From Pocillopora verrucosa (Eukaryota > Cnidaria > Anthozoa > Scleractinia > Pocilloporidae), in assembly GCF_036669915.1 (NCBI RefSeq), contig NC_089312.1, positions 31,411,830 through 31,475,829 of the forward strand: a stretch of 64,000 bases of DNA, in the 5' to 3' direction. Below are positions 10,585 through 21,600 of this stretch, one piece after another (positions within the stretch are counted from its first letter, which is position 1; every line of letters begins with the position of its first letter). The notes beneath the pieces were generated by a model. It had not been told where the DNA came from and did no database searches. It was given only the letters and a program-made list of their open reading frames with translations. The translations under genes were made by a program, and so were the position numbers.

Positions 10585-11430
10585 TTAATGACAATGCTGA
10601 GCTTTTGTATTACAATTTCCGTTTTTAATTGACTTTGATTGTGGACCAGTGTGGCTTTGTAACCATGACAACAAAATTATTGTATGAGTCACGTCGGCTG
10701 GAACATTAACAATATTGCCATGTACCCTAAGCTGTCTACCTCTAGAAACTTGCATCAGTTTTTGGAATGCAATTCTTGGTGCTAATAGTCTACACTCTAA
10801 TTCATTGAGATCAAAGCATTCTGGTTTCTCTGGAAACACCATACGATTTGCTACAGCACATGGTGGGACTTTGTTCTTAACTAAGTGACTGTGACATGTT
10901 CTGCAAACCCGCTCTTTGCTATCAACACTTTTCTCATTATTGAGATATTTGATCATGTCAGAAATTGACTCTTTAATTTGATCAGCATTTGTTACACTAT
11001 GTGTATACCATAGCTAGCCACAGCAGGTATAGACATACAATGGACCTTGACTCACAATTTGATGAAATTTTGTAATTGCACATTCCATAGATAAACTAGA
11101 TGTTCTATAGTTTCTCTGGCACTCATTGCGTTTTTCTTTTTTCCCTGGAGATGCATTTGTTGTCCTATAATTTCTCTGGTACTCATTACGTTTTGCCATT
11201 TTTTCTGGTGATACATTTGTTATTCTTTATTGTCTCATGTAAGCTGCTCTTTGATTTGTATATAAATTACCATTGCAGGAGTTGCCCACATTTCTATCAC
11301 TTTCTGTATTTAGTGATTGGATATTGTCATTTTCCCTTGGATCATTTAATAATAATGCACCAAAATTTCCTTTGTCAATTTGATTTGAATTTTGAGTATT
11401 TAATGCTGAACACGAGGAGTGAGGAGACAT
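10585..11430 (-). pseudogene. Helitron polyprotein segment with DUF6570-type zinc region
   Basis: Frames 11430-11227, 11199-11014 and 10956-10585 run nearly continuously on minus. The middle part has repeated KRNEYQRNYRT / KRNECQRNYRT motifs and then SQGPLYVYTCCG. The last part has CRTCHSHLVKNKVPPCAV, ECRLLAPRIAFQKLMQVSRG and GNIVNVPADV, the conserved core of the DUF6570 region commonly found ahead of the Helitron N-terminal domain. The CxxC pairs suggest zinc binding. A TAG stop after TCCG and the end at 10585 separate it from the Rep part. The role of this region in transposition is not established. Confidence 0.7.
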
Positions 11431-11519
11431 AGTGCACTTGACCTATGTTTCCTATGTATATCGACTGAGGATTTTCTACTGTATTTGCTGGTCTAACTAG
11501 TGTCACATCTCTGAAATTC

Positions 11520-12240
11520 TCATCCCGACTCTACGATATAAATTTTTAAATTCATTGCATCAGCCACGGCTTGTATGACAATATTATCAGCCCATGTTCC
11601 TTGCATTGACATACTAGAAAAATATTGCAACCATGATGTCTCTGTGTTACTTTCTATGAATCGTTCTGGGTTTTCTGTCAAATACCTAACTCCTGTAGTT
11701 CTAAGTTCCAAATGACCACTTGAATCACCACATAACTGATGTGATACAGATTTGAAAAAACAATCACCTCCTCCACCAGCATCTAAGGGTGTTAATCTAT
11801 ATCTAAGCATTCTGCATTCCAATTCAAAATTTAGGTCAATAAAGGATACCTCTTTTATAGCTGATATATTTTCCGCTATTGCAGGGCCAGGATTTAATTC
11901 AACATCTCCAGAGAGTAAAATATTTTGTTCAGATGTATTATATTTCGTTGCTGAACATTTTGTTGACTTAAAATAGTAGATATAGAAACTATCTTCTCTT
12001 CAAATGCATCTAGTTTTCCAGACTTTATAATTTGCAGCAATACTATGTAAAACAGATGAAACAGGAACTGTTCTTTGAAGCATTTTCTAGCGCTTCTCTC
12101 GTAGTTTTCTAAATTTCAATGACTGTACAACTTTCTCTAATGGTATTCTGGACGGCTCTCGATTACCTACCCTTCGAGTTGTTACTTTTGAACATAATCG
12201 AGAATGCTTACGATGTTTCCCACATTGAGATATTTTAGAC
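11520..12240 (-). pseudogene. Helitron N-terminal ORF: basic leader, 2A-like peptide and OTU cysteine protease domain
   Basis: One frame runs from about 12240 to 11520 with only two stops. It has a basic leader (GKHRKHSRLCSKVTTRR; LKFRKLREKR then TAG), VLHSIAANYKVWKTRCI then TGA, then ILLSGDVELNPGP at about 11920-11883. This is an exact 2A-like consensus (D-V-E-x-N-P-G-P), followed after about 33 residues by the OTU catalytic block TPLDAGGGGDCFFKSVSHQL with its nucleophile Cys. Further C-terminal are GTWADNIVIQAVADAM and LKIYIVES, typical OTU strands; the final His region lies past the stop. OTU domains cleave ubiquitin-type linkages, and several Helitron2/Helentron proteins carry one. By family knowledge a 2A sequence makes ribosomes release the upstream peptide, so it would separate the leader from OTU or act as a leader itself. 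The track start at 11822 is a TTG and is not the real start. Confidence 0.75.
11883..11912 (-). other. 2A-like ribosome-skipping motif SGDVELNPGP
   Basis: The ten codons read Ser-Gly-Asp-Val-Glu-Leu-Asn-Pro-Gly-Pro in the same frame as the downstream OTU domain. The preceding residues ILL fit the usual hydrophobic stretch before 2A motifs. The skip would fall between the last Gly and Pro. Confidence 0.75.
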
Positions 12241-12408
12241 TGATAAGCGTCTACGCGCTTACTTTAAACATGTTTTACAATCAGTAAGCTTAATGATGTC
12301 GTTGCATTCAGAACCACGCAAAGCTGTCTCATTTATGCAGGCTTTTGTCTCCCGGAGACGGTTGATTTTTGACCCCTTGTTGGGTTTAAATAACTCCCAG
12401 GAAAGTTT

Positions 12409-12560
12409 ATTATTCGCTCCCCGAAGGGAATCTCGGCTCTCTCGAAAGAGATTATACGCTGCCCAGAGGCAATTTTGGCTCTCTCGAAAGAGATTTTTCG
12501 CTCCCCGAAGGAAATTTTGCTTTTCTTGAAAGAGATTATTCGCTCGCCGTAGGAGGAATG
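12409..12560. repeat. 42-bp tandem repeat, about 3.5 units
   Basis: Units start ATTATTCGCTCCCCGAAGGG / ATTATACGCTGCCCAGAGGC / ATTTTTCGCTCCCCGAAGGA and each ends CTCGAAAGAG or a variant. A 42-bp period (14 codons) keeps frames open on both strands, which explains the spurious ORFs here. It sits just outside the recognisable 5' coding end of the Helitron element. Confidence 0.8.
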
Positions 12561-15100
12561 ACTCCTGACAAAGTTTTAATATCGCGGCACGGCGAACATG
12601 TTCAGCTGCATAAAACACTCATAAAACACTCGATCGCGCTTCGATCGAGTCATACAATTTCTGGGTCATTAGAATGAATTCTTTGCAAACAAGTTCTTCA
12701 TAAATGCGAAGACAGCTGCGCTTGATTCTTAAAGCAAAATGGTTTGAACACATTATGAAAGAAGTCACTCACCTTCCAGTCGACAACGTCAAACGTTGAG
12801 AGCTTTGAGAGAACATGGCTCATCGAAGATTTCACGTGTTATCACGTGCTAATTCCGTGTAATATTCCAGGCCATTCGAAGCAATCGTCGACAGACGTTG
12901 AACAACCAAAGATGTTTCGAAACAAACAAAAGCTAAGATCGGGAAATATCGGGACAGACATTGAATCAAAGTGCTCTGTGAGCAAACTCGTGAATTGACA
13001 CATGATTTTTTAGATTATGTTTAATGTTATCTGGTTTAGGGAATTTTGTGGTTGATTGTCATATCTAGAGTACGAGCAGTAGTTCAGTGTTCGCTAATGT
13101 AGCAAAGAAACAAAGTAACGTTGGGATAAGAAGGCATTACAATTGAAATGATCATGCTATTACATTTGACAAGGTGGATGATGTCATGTGTTTTAAACGT
13201 CTATCATTTTTGTTTCTGGTTCAAAAGAAAAGGTTGGAAGTAAATGTGGGTGAAAAGTGAAACTTACTGTCTTTCGTTGTAAATATTAGAAAATCAAGGC
13301 ATGACTGTCTAAATGAAAACATTAACAATTCCCTCTTTATCAAATGAGACAAACGAGAACGAGTTTTGAGTGATATAACTAAGCCAAGCCTGCCACCGTC
13401 ATTTTGGATCTCCGCCTGGGTAGATTTAAGTCACGTGCTAGGCAACGTATAATCAATAACAAGATAGAATTTCATTTCAGGCCTATTTATCAATTTTGTG
13501 GCGTGTAACTTTCGCATTTTAGTACGTTGTATGTATGTTGAATCTTCAAACTGTCTTGAAACTTAAAAGAAAATTGTTCTTTAAAAATTCACTGAAAATC
13601 GGTAGCTAAAATTGTTTGTTTAGGTGTTATTTGATTTTCGTGTTAACTTGTAATTTCGTCAGTCGCCGGCATCTTTTGTTGCTTCACACAGGAAAAACAC
13701 ACGCGACGAAACGTAATGATCAATTTTGTCCTCAACCTCACGCCATAACAGAAAAAGTATTTGAACATCTGTAAACTCCGAGCGCCTCGCAGTAAGTGAT
13801 ATTTTCAACGAATCTTCGGATTGGTTTCAAGTTCAAGGAAAAACGAAGGTTTTTCTGTTATTTTAGTGTGAATCCTTGCATGCCTGCCAGTCGCTGGTGC
13901 CGCTTGTTGAAACTAAAACGAAAAAAAAAACTCTTTTAAGATTATCATTGGCTTCTTTTTCACCCCACCACTATTCTTAGCAACAAAGGTCGCCATTTCG
14001 TCTGTTTATTGCTCGCCAAAAACTATCGAATGCACTCAAAAGCCTAAAATCTAAAAAAAGTTTACAGGAATCGACCAATCGAGCGAATGCCATTCCCCAC
14101 ATCGTATCTATAACTCGCTCTTGCGCATGCGCGCAATTCACGAGTTAAAAACCAACGATGTTCCGAAACAAACAAAAACTAAGATCGGGAAATATCGGTA
14201 TCGGATCAAAATCGGCACAGTTCGTAGGTCGTTCGTTTTCTATTGTTACACTCACTCACTCAACAGGACAACATAGTGGCTTAGCCTCCATAAGAAGGCA
14301 GTAACCCACAAAAATTAGGGGATTGATAAAACACCCGATTCCTGTTCTGCGTTGTGCCGAGCGATCATTACATAGGTCGCTGGGAGAAATATTTCTTATT
14401 ACACGTTTTGGTGTATAGTATCGCTGAAAATTTTTATGAGTTGTGTCGTAATTTGACGAGCCCGCAGGTCGAGTCAAAAAACAAAAAAACGAGTTGGATA
14501 TTGGGAATTAGATATCAGGAATTTAATGTACCTAGAAAACTTAGAAAGTTTGAGTCTTCTCCCTTCTCTCAGTATCCTAGTGTGTCTCATTGAAGTCGAA
14601 AGGTCATTTATATCTCTGTACGCAAGGCTCCTTCAATTATTTGTTTCTACTGGGGGATATCGATGAAATATTCCGGTATTATGATGAAGGATGACATTAT
14701 CGCTGGAGAGAACTAGTATCAGTAATTGGAGTAAAAAGACAGGGGCACCTTCGGAGTGCATGGGGTGATACAGGTCTGCAGATGTATTACTATGCTGGGA
14801 ACGCATCAAGTTAGGTCAGGAGTTTTAGCAGGTAAATTTAGTGGTGAGCAAGGGAGGATCTATTGTCTCTTTGTTGGGGATAGAGTGCTGCTAATATAAT
14901 CGCTGAAATCTGTCGAATGGATCATCCTAACTTTGTTCCGAAAAAAAAGTGTAATAAATAATACATTAAAATTTCATGATTCTATCTCACAACCGATTAC
15001 GCTGGGACTGACGATTTTACTGTGAATTCCTACTCTCGTTAAAATCGCAAAAAGCATGAAATCATCAAGTGACTACACACAAGAGAAATGATCTATTAAA
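12561..15100. other. Non-coding stretch with one direct repeat pair
   Basis: I see no supportable gene. A perfect 9-bp-arm hairpin (ACTCGATCG ... CGATCGAGT) lies at about 12627-12650. A direct repeat of about 45 bp occurs at 12908-12953 and 14150-14196 (both contain GAAACAAACAAAA followed by CTAAGATCGGGAAATATCGG). Short frames at 14256-14593 have no recognisable features. Confidence 0.5.
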
Positions 15101-15301
15101 CTAAAATATTCCTGCTCTTTTGTTTTCCTTTAGAATTTTAACTTGCAATTGAAGCTGTCCAAGTTGTTTCTGAATTTCATTCAGGGATCCTCGGGTGTCG
15201 TTATGGCAAGGGGCTCCATGCGTCGAAGCAAAATGTTTTGTCATCACGAAAAGAACCACAAGCAGTAAAGTTCAACTTAAGTAAACAGAAGTCGTTTTCA
15301 T
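15101..15301 (-). pseudogene. Leader plus coiled-coil first exon relic
   Basis: ATG at 15301 opens MKTTSVYLS, then a TGA, then TLLLVVLFVMTKHFASTHG, which would be a good signal peptide if the TGA were a sense codon. It is followed by CHNDTRGSLNEIQKQLGQLQ and LQVKILKENK, a leucine-rich heptad coiled coil, and ends at TAG 15103-15101. Secreted FReD and lectin-type proteins often have this signal plus coiled-coil start, so this may be the first exon of a lost minus-strand gene. No downstream domain is attached, and the pairing with the FReD relic at 963-1237 is only a possibility. Confidence 0.45.
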
Positions 15302-16130
15302 GCTTGAAGCTTAATCCAACTGCAATCAGTTATGGTGCAATGTAGATTCAGACTGGAGTAAGATTCAATAAATGAACCGATAAAAATAATCAGGCACAAA
15401 TCAAATTAAAAAATCTAACCAGGAGTTGTTTCTCACTTGTTAGTGAAGTGGCCTTCCAAATGTGTCATAGAAATTGTCTGCAGATTCTGCGAGTTCTCGG
15501 GCACTGCCCACATGTAGATCAAATGATCTTATACTCTATGCGAGCAGGGTGCATTCTAACTGTTAGTAAGCATACCCCGTACCTGGTATTAAGAGTACCG
15601 ACATGACTTTAGTAAATGGTTCGGATGCGTTGCCAGCTGTTTTATCAAATGTAGGTTATTATTTCTCCACACGCAAGGCTTTTCCAGTTCTTTTATATCG
15701 TCCGTATTTTCCTTTGAGGTTTGGTGTTGACGTATTTTCCCGCACGCAAACAACCTTAAGTTAGTAAATACTAATTTGACAAAATGCCTAATTGTACCTA
15801 AATAAGTTATTCGAATTAATTTTAAATTTTCCCTCAGAAGCTTATATTTGCCTTTTCGATTAAGACGTCTTTTGTCTCTTAAGTGATAAAAACGAGTGGG
15901 TTGATTTAAATGGCCGAAAACGTGTTCGAGGAAGTCTATTCTGCATTGACCTTGGTGACGAAAATAAGTATGTCTGCAGATCCATTTCAGGCAAACTACC
16001 TGGTAGAGTCAGTGTTGCTAAGGATCAGAAATCTCTAGCGATCTTGTTGTAGGATTGGCCAGACCTCATTCTGGATACTGTTGTCCGAATTATAAGCATC
16101 GTGCTGATAAAAACTATCAATGTGCACGAA
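15302..16130. other. Non-coding stretch containing copy 2 of a three-copy conserved segment
   Basis: No gene is supported. The part 15730-15895 matches 2560-2725 and, more shortly, 17985-18100. Shared features read on + are a TTTCTCCG-CACGCA-type block, TTTGACAAAATGCCTAATT and later CGTCTTTTGTCTCTTAAGTGA. Confidence 0.45.
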
Positions 16131-16132
16131 AG

Positions 16133-16207
16133 TTTTAGGGTTACTTTTTAGGGTTACTTTTTAGGGTTACTTTTTAGGGTTACTTTTTAGGGTTACTTTT
16201 TAGGGTT
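16133..16207. repeat. 13-bp tandem repeat TTTTTAGGGTTAC, about 5.5 units
   Basis: Five to six nearly perfect units of TTTTTAGGGTTAC are present. Each contains the metazoan telomere hexamer TTAGGG, but the 13-bp period is not telomeric. It abuts the RecQ-like relic directly on its right. Confidence 0.9.
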
Positions 16208-16680
16208 CGATTCCGCTTTCGAGGAAGCACTTAAGTGTCTATCGGAATTTAACATGCCTCCTGCATTAAAATCGGACAAAAAAGAAGCAATTTCTACACA
16301 GGTTTTGGAAAGGATCAACTCGCTGCGTTGCCTACTGGCTTTGGGAAAAGCCTGAAGCTTTAGATGTTGGTTCGTATAAAAGAAATCATAAAGAGAAATC
16401 TTCGAGCATAGTTGTCCTTTGTCCGCTTCAACGTATTGTTTATGATAAAGTGGAAGAAGCATCGTCGATCGGATTAACGGTAGTTACGGTCACGGACTGT
16501 CGTGTGGAGGACACAGAGAGCGGCAAATATCATCTCATATTTGCGTCAGCAAAGAACACTTTGGTGAAGCCATTTTTTCTGTTGATGAAAAAAAAGCCAC
16601 ATCATTTCACCAGAGTATGCCGGTTTGCATCAAACAGATTATGGCGTTTAAACCTTCGAGTGCTGTTGTTAGTGCTTTAA
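16207..16680 (+). pseudogene. RecQ-like DEAD-type helicase fragment, frameshifted
   Basis: Three frames combine into the start of a RecQ-type ATPase: FEEALKCLSEFNMPPALKSD, then GFGKDQLAALPTGFGKSLKL, which holds the Walker A motif TGFGKS, then VRIKEII and VVLCPLQRIVYDKVEEASSI, the Ia region, and GKYHLIFASAKNTLVKPF. Stops follow ...SLKL and ...NLRA, and frameshifts occur at about 16300 and 16400. The frame then degrades before motif II. RecQ-like fragments of this kind are widespread in cnidarian genomes, often transposon-associated. There is no promoter or intron, so this is a relic. Confidence 0.7.
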
Positions 16681-18370
16681 GTATCGTGTAGTGTCGTGCC
16701 TTCAAAGGCACCTGAATCATCAAGGTCGACTGTGTAGACAACGCTGTTTTTCTCACCCAATTTGTACAGCTCAGCATAGTTCTTTGCTGAAGTTAAAAAC
16801 TTGTAAGAATTTTCATGAGCTGAGTTAGTCATGCACGTTCTGCGAAAAAAAAAAAAACGAGGTTAGGGGAGAGGAGACGAAATAAATTCCTGCTTTAGCC
16901 GGTGTTTTTTTTTTAAGCTCAAGAGCACTGATGGGTCGTTAATCCCCCTTAGGAGGTTATCATAAATCAAACAATACATTCCTAGTTTTGTGTACGGAGG
17001 ACGCCCATGGCAATGTTATTCTATTTTAACAGTCATATTTTGGCGAATCAATCTGACTGATATTATCGTTAAACGATTTAATTCACAATAAATTGTGATC
17101 GCCTGAAAAGTGGATCCAAAACGGGTGGCCTTGTCAAATGAGTTGTTAATCCTCTAACCGCATCGAGACATGTCTGACCCTCAAAACCGGTCAGAGATCC
17201 AAATTAAAAAAATAACAAATATTGCCTCAAAACAGTCTTATATTGCTCTTTATCGAATGGATAAATGTAAGGTTTGTTACGCTTACATATGAGTAGAAAA
17301 CAGAAAATTGAAGTCGCATCTGCCCAGATCCTTGACTCAGTAACATACAATACAGCGTCGCAAAAGGCAACTGAACAAAATTCGCAAAACCGAACCGAAA
17401 TTTGTTTATTTCATGCCAGGCAAAGCATTGAAAAAAACATCGGAAATGTACGATCATAACTAGGCAGCTTGTGCATTCTAAAAAAGTGTTACTCCACGGG
17501 AAATTTAACAACTCTTCCCTTAAAGTTTTCGCTCATGATAGAATGATCGCAATCGATACGAAGCCCACGCAAAGACATCTAAGTGTCTCGTGGCACGTTT
17601 CATGCGCGCATGTTGATTCGACTTTTCTGGTGATAAGTTACGAAATGAGCAATGTTCCTCTCATTGTGCTTCATTGGTTTGTGGGGATTTCATTATCTAA
17701 CATCTCTCCTTTAACCACAAGTGACACATTTAGTACAATTACGCGAGTGGGTGTGTGTTCTATTGTCGCAAATTAAAGAACATTTACCTGCGACGTTCAA
17801 ATTCTCATGTTATGTCTTGCTGATGCAATACGGATTGTGGTTTCCAGCTTCCTAATTAACGATAATGGCACGAATCAAATTTTATGAATAAAAGAAAGAG
17901 AAGGGATAAAACATACAATTGAGTCGAGAGGTTACATGAAATGTAGGCAGAAACTTACTTTTCTCTCTTGATCATCCCCTTCCGTTAATCCCCTTGAAGT
18001 TTGGCGATCACGAACATGTATTTCTCCGTACTCAGAATACCTTAATGTTGTAAATTCTAGTTTGACGAAATGTCCAGTTTTTCTTATTTTTCCTAACATT
18101 GCTTTTTTCAATGTTATCTTATTTGCCATAACATGAAACTACGACAATTTGTAAACAAAAGACAGATTAATAGCGAGGAAATCTAACAAAAGGAAATACG
18201 ATATTGCACTATATAACACATTTAATCACCTGCTTTCTAAGTTAAATAAAGCGATTAAACCAAATCTATCGTCCCTTTCTCCTAAAAGGTGGAGGTCCAT
18301 TTCCTGAGCACGAAAAGTTAAGTCACGCGAAAGTTTATTAGCGACATTTCAGAGTAAACGGGATAAAGTA
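16681..18370. other. Non-coding stretch with copy 3 of the conserved segment
   Basis: No recognisable gene. The minus frame 18129-17932 reads HFVKLEFTTLRYSEYGEI. Two parallel minus readings at 15740-15830 (HFVKLVFTNLRLFACGKI) and 2580-2650 (FVFTDLPCSACGEI) resemble it, so the segment may derive from coding sequence. Frames at 17274-17776 show nothing recognisable. Confidence 0.35.
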
Positions 18371-18600
18371 GTATCAAAAAGGCCTAAAAACATTCTGGCC
18401 CATAGGTTGAAATCCCTTACAGGCCTGAAATTTTTTCAGACTTTATTTTCACTACTTTTTTTAAACAGTAAAAAACACTAGAAGACTACTTAAAAGTAGT
18501 GTTTAGTACGGCGAAGATGCTTCCAAGTTCATTTCTAACCGCAGTTCGCATATATGATTTCGTATATTTACAGTCATTTAACAGACGGAGTTTTTCTTTA
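18371..18600 (+). repeat. Degenerate copy of the tRNA-derived SINE family
   Basis: The copy keeps part of the tRNA-like 3' end (GGTTGAAATCCC), the ACAGGCCTGAAATTTTTTCAG hairpin region (split by changes), the TTTTCACTACT...AAGTAGTGTTTAGTACGGCGAAGAT tail module, and then CCGCAGTTCGCATATATGAT with a TTACAGTCATT end. The order matches the modules of the 4179-4583 insert. Heavily mutated. Confidence 0.65.
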
Positions 18601-21600
18601 GGACCAAACAGTATATTAGCTGTATACCTAATTTCTCCGAGAAAGAAAGAAAAAAAAAAAAACAGAAACTAAATAAATAAAAATAAAATGGTATACTATC
18701 TACAGTACATAAAGCACTATCTACATAAGTAACAACTGCATCGATGTTCGGATGAAATTTGGCATATTTTAGTTCTGAAATCTTTCAAGGACGTTGATGA
18801 CCTTAGGTCCTCTGTTAGTTTGTTCCACATGTTTGCAGAAGTGTATCTGAAGGAAATTGAAGGACAAAATGTAAATTGCCTGTGACCAGTTTAGACTTAA
18901 AATCAAAGAAGATATCCACATTCAATGGGACAAACCTTCATCTAATCATCAACTTTATCGTGTTAATTTAAAACTTTCCGTGTAAATGCATACATTATTC
19001 TGTTTCTATTGTTTGCCTTGTCCAATCAGCATTTTGTTACACACTTTGAATTCAACGTTGTACTTTGTATCATTCAGAAGTGAAGATGACAGAAGAACTG
19101 TCGAAACATGTTTTTAAAATGTGTCGTAATTTTCTTTAAACTACAACATTATAAGATGAAGCAATTAATGACATCAAAAAGTCGAACAGAACTTTTATCT
19201 TCTTCACTTCGGTAAGAACGAATGGCTGCTAATGAATCGCGCCTCTTCACTTACGGAAACAACGCCGATGTGCAATAGCTAAACGAAAGACTAAAACAGT
19301 TGGCAGTTACAGTTATACGATAACAATAAATTATTAGAGTTGATATTCTCTTGACGTTAAAAGAGTTATGATTTTATATCTATTGATGAAGGACAAGCAC
19401 AACAGGTACCACAAAAGAAAAAAGAAAAAAAAAACAAAAGAACTTTAACTACGCCATGATTGCTTGTACCTCTTGAAGAAAGTTTACGCCACCACCTGGC
19501 AATGCTCTTAGTGATCCTGATCATGTGTCACGTAAGTCTATGTGAAAAATAGTAGTCATAGCACTCATCAAGCAATGTCAATCTTTTAGGCGTTTGAGCG
19601 CAAAGTGCGTTCATTTTTTCCCTGAAGAAAAAATAAAAAAGGGAGTTAAATAGAGCTGTTCTGAGCCATTTGAGGAGATACATTTCACATAAGAACCAAA
19701 AAAAAAAAAAAAAACAGCAAAACCAAAAACAAAATCAAAAACAACAACAACGATAAAATTGGTCAGAAATTTAACTCTCGACGCGAGACTTTGTGTCTCC
19801 GGCTGCTTGGAAGGGTAAATGATACTTGCCTAAAGGGTAGATATTACTTTTTCGGAATACCGTCTAAATACCTAGGGTAACACACTGAAACAGATACCAG
19901 GTGCTTTGTATGCCTCTTTGTGCCTTTTTTCGCCGGGAAAACTGCCCTAAATGCAGCTTCGTGAGTCATGCGCCGTAAACGCTTCGATTTTGATCATGCG
20001 TAGATTTTTTTTTTCTTCGCGAATTATTTTAGCCACGAATATATTTTGCTAAGACGTTTGATGGGTTGGAAGACAGAGAAAAGGAACAAAGGGGACTAGC
20101 TGGTGAACTATATAAGACCATAAGAGGCAGCGAAGCCTTGTTTTATTAAAGACATCTTCACAAGGCAACCAGTTTTGTCAGTCGCTTTGCCTTCATACCC
20201 AGCTTTATCATTATAAGCTACTAGTGTGTATGTAAGGTGATTCCTTGTTGATATTCTAGTTTTCCACATGAAATCTAAATAATTAGACGTAAATATCGTT
20301 AATACCTTGGTGTTAACGTTAGAAACGACACAAACGTGTTAAATCAACCCTGAACCAGCCATGACGTCCTCTTAAAACTTTTACATTTTTTCACTTCCTT
20401 TAGGTAACTAAATGAAACTATAAAAAGTTAAGATTTTCTATTTCATCGTTTGTCGTGCAGTGAAAACAAGATATTTGGTGAAAAACATTAATAGAGCCGG
20501 ATTCCTGCTTTGATGTGACCTCTTAATTGGAAGCTAATCATTTCTTTTACCGCGGAGATTATCTTGAGGATTTTTATATTTTACTTGTCGTACATTAGCC
20601 TTACACTCTTAAAAAAAAAAGGTAAAACAACACACACACATAAAAAATTAATATTATTGTAACCTTTTCTCACTGATACTCAAAGAAAACATCACGAAAT
20701 GAGAACTTTCGACTGAGTCAGAAAGCAACAGGTTCGCGACTCACCTTGCTTTCCATTTTCATTAATCACATACAGGAGATAGTTTGTAAAAGTCTATCTT
20801 GTGAAAAGTCTCAAAGATTTCGAAGAGGAATCATCACCATTACTGATAGAATTAAAGCAAAGATCGATGAGTGCTAGCCTCCAGTCTTGATCCTCTTTTC
20901 GCCCTCCGGGCAGGATTAATTACATTGTTCGAACAACCACACGGGAATATTTGTTAGTAAGGCAGGGTAAATAAGAAAAGGAAGGAAACGATCAAATGAG
21001 TGGCAACCAATTATCTTTTTAATACTTGCTTGTTTTGAACTTTCTACGGGACAGAATGGGGGTTACGTTTATGTTAATTAGCATTGCTTCCATTGTAAAG
21101 TTGTCACGATATTGAACTACCTCCATCAAAGGCACAACTACCTAGAAACTAATTCAATTTCAAGTTCATATAGCTCTCATGGTCGGCAAGATTGTCGAAA
21201 AATTATGGTTGACGTTTCTCTTTTATTGGCTAAGTGCTGCTAATGTAAGGCAAAATGTAAAGTAATAGAGCACATTGGCTGAAGAAATGTGTTATAATAA
21301 GTGAAAAACCTCTCGCAAAGAACAAAATATTGAAATATTTTATTGATTAAGTTTGATAATATGGCGTCTATTCCAGAGGCAATCTTTTTTTTCTATTATA
21401 TTGAATAAAAAACTTCCCAGTTCATTTTCATAAATATGTGCATCGAGAGATTTCATAGTAGAGACAGGGGTTTCGTTTATTTTTCTTGTGAGATTCTCCC
21501 GTATATTAAACAGTCTTTTCCTGAACCAATTAATAGAAATTCCGTCTTCGGCAAATTCAACAAAACGTTATTGGCTACAAACCATAACGAAATATTTCTT

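Larger units (their letters stand above)
3120..12250 (-). mobile_element. Decayed Helitron/Helentron-type element with OTU, Rep/helicase, endonuclease and RPA-like parts
   Basis: All coding relics from 12240 down to 3595 lie on the minus strand in one consistent order: basic leader, 2A-like peptide, OTU protease, DUF6570-type zinc region, HUH Rep, PIF1-like helicase, AP-type endonuclease/phosphatase, then an intron-containing RPA-like gene. Rep plus PIF1 helicase defines Helitrons. An added C-terminal endonuclease and an OTU domain are features of the Helentron/Helitron2 branch, and RPA-like genes are known Helitron cargo. Many frameshifts and stops show it is dead. It has received a tandem repeat (8657-8807) and a SINE composite (4179-4583). 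Exact termini were not identified, so the limits given are those of recognisable coding sequence. Confidence 0.75.

Noticed and set aside
12259..12618. 119-codon minus ORF with a 14-residue repeat
   Set aside because: It is produced by the 42-bp tandem repeat, which keeps several frames open. No independent sign of coding.
12908..14196. Direct repeats 1.24 kb apart as LTRs of a retrotransposon
   Set aside because: The repeats are only about 45 bp, lack TG...CA ends and primer-binding site, and the interior has no gag or pol.
16133..16207. Interstitial telomere
   Set aside because: The period is 13 bp (TTTTTAGGGTTAC), not the 6-bp TTAGGG repeat.
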